In this document: positions 60,988-64,000 of the stretch, piece by piece
How the letters are laid out: every line of letters starts with the position of its first letter
Numbering within the stretch: position 1 is the first letter of the stretch
Assembly (NCBI GenBank): GCA_964418885.1
Contig: CAYQNW010000002.1
Span: 1-64,000 of the forward strand
Length of the DNA: 64,000 nt
From: BMS3ABIN03 sp964418885
GTDB taxonomy: Bacteria > Bacteroidota > Ignavibacteria > Ignavibacteriales > Ignavibacteriaceae
Direction of reading: 5' to 3'
Position numbers and translations under genes: made by a program
Notes under the pieces: generated by a model
Told to the model about the DNA's origin: nothing
What the model saw: the letters and a program-made list of their open reading frames with translations, nothing else
The model's database searches: none

Positions 60988-62037
60988 TTATAAGATCACA
61001 CCTCCGCCAAGACAAACATCATCTTCATAAAAAACAGCAAATTGTCCGGGCGCAATTCCTTTATCGGGTTCATTGATTTTTATCGTTGCCTTGTTGTCGT
61101 TCAACCATTCAACCTTACATTCATATTTTTTAGCTCCATGCCTAATCTTAACTTTCAATTCATTTTTTACAGGTGCTTCACCGGAAATCCAGTTAAACTT
61201 GCCTACGTTGAATTCGTTGCGTTCTCGTACAGACCTGTTTTCTTTGGAGATGTAGACAATGTTTTTTTCTATATCTTTTCTTACTACAAACCAGGGACCG
61301 CCGCCTAACTTCAATCCCGATCTCTGTCCGATTGTGTAGTAATAATAACCAGGATGATTTCCTATAACTTTCCCTGAATCGATATCAACAATTTCACCTT
61401 CCATCTCGCCCAGATGATGTTTAATGAATTCTTTGAATTTTATTTGTCCAAGAAAACAAATTCCTTGGCTGTCTCTTCTTGCCATAGTAGGAAGATCAAA
61501 TTTTTCCGCAAGCTTCCTGATTTCTGTTTTTTTGTAATTACCAATTGGAAACAAGGCACGCGCAATTTGTTCCTGTGTCAGATAAGCAAGAAAATATGTT
61601 TGATCTTTAACCGGATCGGGTGAAGTTTTAAGCAAATATATTCCATTACTTTGTTGAATATTCGCGTAATGCCCGCTTGCAACTTTTTCAAATGAGGAAT
61701 CAATCTTATCATAAAACTGCCCGAACTTGATAAGGCTATTGCAAAAGATATCAGGGTTAGGGGTTCTTCCCTCTTTAATTTCTTCAATTGTATATGATAC
61801 AACATTATTCCAGTATTCCGTCTGCAAAGGAATAATCTCAAGAGGGACACCGGTTTTTTTACAGACTCCTCTTGAATATTTTAAATCTTCTTCCCAGGGG
61901 CACTCACCGAGAAATGAAAACTCATCCTGCAGCCAGATTTTCAGATAGAAAGCCGTTAATTTATGACCCTGCTCTTTAAGTAATCTCAGAGCAACGGAAC
62001 TATCGACACCTCCAGAAAGTAATACGGCAATTTTCAT
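60988..62037 (-). CDS. mnmA: tRNA-specific 2-thiouridylase
   Basis: The 349-residue enzyme adds the 2-thio group to U34 of tRNA-Lys, -Glu and -Gln, with ATP and sulfur from a relay. The PP-loop motif SGGVDSS (8-14) activates the base. Cysteines Cys99 (NPDIFCN) and Cys194 (QGICFLGQ) form the catalytic pair. The later domains (YYYTIGQRSGLKLGGGPWFV; PGQFAVFYEDDVCLGGGVIL) complete the family pattern. Cytoplasmic housekeeping enzyme, unlinked to its neighbours by operon structure. Confidence 0.95.
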   Translation of the reverse strand: MKIAVLLSGGVDSSVALRLLKEQGHKLTAFYLKIWLQDEFSFLGECPWEEDLKYSRGVCKKTGVPLEIIPLQTEYWNNVVSYTIEEIKEGRTPNPDIFCNSLIKFGQFYDKIDSSFEKVASGHYANIQQSNGIYLLKTSPDPVKDQTYFLAYLTQEQIARALFPIGNYKKTEIRKLAEKFDLPTMARRDSQGICFLGQIKFKEFIKHHLGEMEGEIVDIDSGKVIGNHPGYYYYTIGQRSGLKLGGGPWFVVRKDIEKNIVYISKENRSVRERNEFNVGKFNWISGEAPVKNELKVKIRHGAKKYECKVEWLNDNKATIKINEPDKGIAPGQFAVFYEDDVCLGGGVIL

Positions 62038-62116
62038 AATGCAAAAAAAATGTTGTCGTAAAAATAATTAAATATGAAAGGAGATTTAATTAAGTGTCTG
62101 CCTAAAGATAAGAGGA

Positions 62117-62623
62117 CTATTTTTTTGTAGAGGCTTTTCCTTTTTGTTTTTCGGTTATACGCTCTATTACCTGGTTATATAAATCCTTCGACACTTTACT
62201 CAGAATTAAAGAAATCAATTTACTCGAGTCATTTATTTTTTGCGAAAAACCAATTCGTACTTTATTTTGTCCATCATTTACTTTTAATATACCGGATGGT
62301 CTTCCGTCAAATATTCCACCGCCTAGCGATTCAATATCTTCATATTTGATTGTAATAACTTTATCTGAAAAAATAAAATTAGAACAAACCATTTTTTCTT
62401 CATCAGCTTCAATCTTAAATGGTAATATTTTATAATAAACGAAATAGCTTTTATTTATAATATAAATGATAATAAGTGCTATCGCCAGCGGAAGAAGAAG
62501 CCATAAGTTTTGATCAAGATAGAATACAATCGGTATTATTTGTATTGAAAGTAAAATTGTAACAATAACATTCCCAAACGTGAAGATTATACGATAAAAG
62601 AACGAATATGTAAAAATTTGCAT
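62117..62623 (-). CDS. membrane protein with PH-like domain, unknown function
   Basis: The 168-residue protein has two N-terminal membrane spans (about 10-32 and 38-58; separated by FYLDQNLW). A soluble domain (about 62-160) with FKIEADEEKMVCSNFIFSDKVITIKYEDIESLGGG resembles bacterial PH domains (bPH). The C-terminus is Lys-rich (EKQKGKASTKK). Such proteins are usually of unknown role. The gene follows the DUF4920 gene on the same strand, with the terminator at 62677-62703 between them, so it needs its own promoter. Confidence 0.7.
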   Translation of the reverse strand: MQIFTYSFFYRIIFTFGNVIVTILLSIQIIPIVFYLDQNLWLLLPLAIALIIIYIINKSYFVYYKILPFKIEADEEKMVCSNFIFSDKVITIKYEDIESLGGGIFDGRPSGILKVNDGQNKVRIGFSQKINDSSKLISLILSKVSKDLYNQVIERITEKQKGKASTKK

Positions 62624-62676
62624 GCTTTATGTTTTATAAATGTAATTGTTCTGGTTAATAAAATTATTTAACAGTT

Positions 62677-62703
62677 AAAAAGCCGCCTATATAGTTGGCG
62701 GCT
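62677..62703 (-). terminator. terminator after the DUF4920 gene
   Basis: AGCCGCC (62681-62687) pairs with GGCGGCT (62697-62703) around a nine-base loop. Read on the minus strand, the stem is followed by TTTTAAC, as expected of an intrinsic terminator. It lies 30 bases after the leftward DUF4920 stop codon. Confidence 0.75.
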
Positions 62704-62732
62704 TCACAAAGTTAACAAATTTTATCAGACAT

Positions 62733-63209
62733 TTATTCCTTTTCAATCTCGGCACCAACACCTTGAATCTGGTATAGAGTAACAGGACCTTTCACCGATG
62801 CTGGATCGAATTCGTTTCCAGTTTCTTTAGCCTCATGACTAAAATACTCAATTGCCTCTTCCTCTGTCAATTCAATCTTATATACTTTTCCTTCTACAAT
62901 TGCCATTTTGCCCTTGGCTTCTTTGGGGAAAACCATCTCTCCGTCTTTAACTTTGACTTTTATTTTACCTTCGTCTTTATCAGATTTGAGTTCTATCCAG
63001 CAGCCCATCATTGGACAGACGTCTAGAATCTCTCCCTCTACCAAAACAGTTTTGTCCAGAAAGTTTTCGGGATTATTCAGGATATCTGAAATATTTGTTT
63101 TTTCTTCAAGTGTCATTTTTTTTCCAAACTTGTCTTTTTCATCGCCTAAAGAGAAACATATACTTGCCGCAACTAAAGAAATAAAAAGTATGTTTATAAT
63201 TCTGTTCAT
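62733..63209 (-). CDS. DUF4920-domain exported protein
   Basis: The 158-residue protein has a signal peptide (1-20, MNRIINILFISLVAASICFS), then the DUF4920 domain with FGKKMT, ISDILNNPENFLDKTVLVEGEILDVCPMMGCWIEL and a later KEAKGKMAIVEGKVYKIELT. The pair of cysteines (DVCPMMGCW) is family-conserved and may bind a metal or form a disulfide. The domain is an OB-fold-like periplasmic module seen in Bacteroidota and Proteobacteria, function unknown. It follows the lipoprotein gene by 17 bases on the same strand. Confidence 0.85.
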   Translation of the reverse strand: MNRIINILFISLVAASICFSLGDEKDKFGKKMTLEEKTNISDILNNPENFLDKTVLVEGEILDVCPMMGCWIELKSDKDEGKIKVKVKDGEMVFPKEAKGKMAIVEGKVYKIELTEEEAIEYFSHEAKETGNEFDPASVKGPVTLYQIQGVGAEIEKE

Positions 63210-63226
63210 AATGTTCCCGCTGTTTG

Positions 63227-64000
63227 TTAATTGAATTTAATAGAAACCGGTTTCTCCATTTCGATTTTCATTCCCGGCATATCTTTTACCAGTTCTTTCA
63301 TTTCTTCAATATTTTTGGGAGGATTTTCTTTAAGCATGTTTAGTTTTTTCTTATTCTTAATTAATTTACCAAAATCTATATCAAGTAATGTCACCTCGGA
63401 GCCATCGACATAAGTGGCATTGGTATTAACGATTTTGCCCTGTGGTTCTAAGGAAATTTTCACTCTCATCCCATCCATCATTTTTAATATGTTATCATTT
63501 AACTGATTATCTCCGTTGCTGTCATTTTCATTGGTATCATCTTCGCTTTCATCGATATCCTTTGTTTCAGGTCTGTTGATTATAAGTTCGGCAACATTGC
63601 CGGGTTTAAACCTAAAAGTATAGTAATCATCTTCAGCTCCGCTGTCACCATCATCCATATCAACTTTAGAATTTGGATTAGCATCCATCGTCAGAGTATT
63701 TATATCTTTAAATGAATATACTGCCTGGTATCCTTCCCAACCGTTTTGCTTGATTTCTTTTCCGGATACATATTTAACATCTTTGCCGTAATTCGATTCT
63801 TTGTTTTTCAGTTCATCTTCTTTGAATAAACTGAACTGTTCTTTTTCATCTGAAGAATCGGGCATTGAACTCATAAACTGATTCATCATTTGAATTACCA
63901 TTTCGCTCATTAAAACCTTTTCTTCAATTGTGCCGCTTCCGTCTTTATTGAGCTTAACCTTGGTATCTACCTGGATACAACCTGAAAAAAAGGCAGTAGA
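63227..64000 (-). CDS. lipoprotein of unknown function, 5' end cut by window edge
   Basis: The frame is open to the right edge. An internal ATG at 63910 is not the start, because 30 further codons are visible upstream, including STAFFSGCIQVDTK with the lipobox SGC and the segment VKLNKDGSGTIEEKVLMSEM. About 257 residues are visible, acidic (DESEDDTNENDSNGDN region). The N-terminal pattern V.....DGSG.IEE fits a family of Bacteroidota lipoproteins that starts with a short beta-rich domain. Cellular role unknown. The signal peptide start is outside the window. It appears to head an operon with DUF4920. Confidence 0.75.
   Translation of the reverse strand, partial: STAFFSGCIQVDTKVKLNKDGSGTIEEKVLMSEMVIQMMNQFMSSMPDSSDEKEQFSLFKEDELKNKESNYGKDVKYVSGKEIKQNGWEGYQAVYSFKDINTLTMDANPNSKVDMDDGDSGAEDDYYTFRFKPGNVAELIINRPETKDIDESEDDTNENDSNGDNQLNDNILKMMDGMRVKISLEPQGKIVNTNATYVDGSEVTLLDIDFGKLIKNKKKLNMLKENPPKNIEEMKELVKDMPGMKIEMEKPVSIKFN

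Noticed and set aside
1..64000. tRNA, rRNA, CRISPR arrays, insertion sequences, prophage
   Set aside because: Looked for by eye on both strands; no cloverleaf, regular repeat-spacer pattern, transposase or phage gene was found.

Overview
The window is AT-rich bacterial chromosome, most likely from the Ignavibacteria or a close relative on the Bacteroidota/Chlorobi branch. The clearest marker is the type IX secretion C-terminal signal of the beta-helix protein at 4595-6220 (FALQQNYPNPFNP...), typical of Ignavibacteria. An OmpA protein with thrombospondin-3 repeats, a propeller-type hybrid-length histidine kinase and an IorA without a ferredoxin domain fit that group. No rRNA, tRNA, CRISPR array, insertion sequence or phage gene was seen.

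Positions 1655-33043 form a large surface-polysaccharide locus. Its left edge has a UDP-GlcNAc 6-dehydrogenase (WbpA type), a GT9 glycosyltransferase and two secreted parallel beta-helix proteins. A tightly packed leftward operon runs from 24609 to 7755. In transcription order it encodes a FemAB-like protein, a D-2-hydroxyacid dehydrogenase, PEP mutase, an HPr-kinase-like protein, a thymidylate-kinase-like protein, an ATP-grasp ligase, a second FemAB, a polysaccharide deacetylase, GT4, a flippase, an O-antigen polymerase/ligase, GT2, a deacetylase-FemAB fusion, a FemAB remnant and a further FemAB. A rho-independent terminator at 24633-24662 separates this operon from the leftward wza-wzc pair. 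Across a 587-base divergent region lie the rightward genes for a DegT aminotransferase, a polyprenyl-P glycosylphosphotransferase, a Gfo/Idh/MocA oxidoreductase and a hexapeptide acetyltransferase. With the dehydrogenase at 1655 these give the WbpA-B-E-D set for UDP-GlcNAc3NAc-uronic acid. The locus therefore appears to make a polymer on undecaprenyl phosphate by the Wzx/Wzy route, with export by Wza/Wzc. PEP mutase suggests a phosphonate decoration, and the FemAB and ATP-grasp proteins suggest amino-acid or acyl decorations.

Positions 33134-40503 are housekeeping and metabolic: a small membrane protein, an OmpA/TSP3 outer-membrane protein, Xaa-Pro aminopeptidase, indolepyruvate:ferredoxin oxidoreductase (iorAB), pirin and a nitroreductase. 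Positions 40732-44594 are a propeller histidine kinase with its NarL-type regulator, followed by an isolated small gene.

Positions 45416-52867 are a seven-gene Ser/Thr-phosphorylation operon: zinc-ribbon/FHA protein, PP2C phosphatase, M48 protease, zinc-ribbon membrane protein, LEA14-like protein, double-FHA ABC transporter and Ser/Thr kinase. The kinase and the first FHA protein share a KTVID motif in their linkers, which looks like an internal phospho-threonine/FHA circuit.

Positions 52916-64000 carry a DUF4301 protein, a D-cysteine desulfhydrase/ACC-deaminase-like enzyme, a transporter/PAS kinase/regulator/protease operon, mnmA, a PH-like membrane protein, a DUF4920 protein and a lipoprotein cut by the right edge. 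The left edge likewise cuts a secreted endonuclease/phosphatase-family protein.
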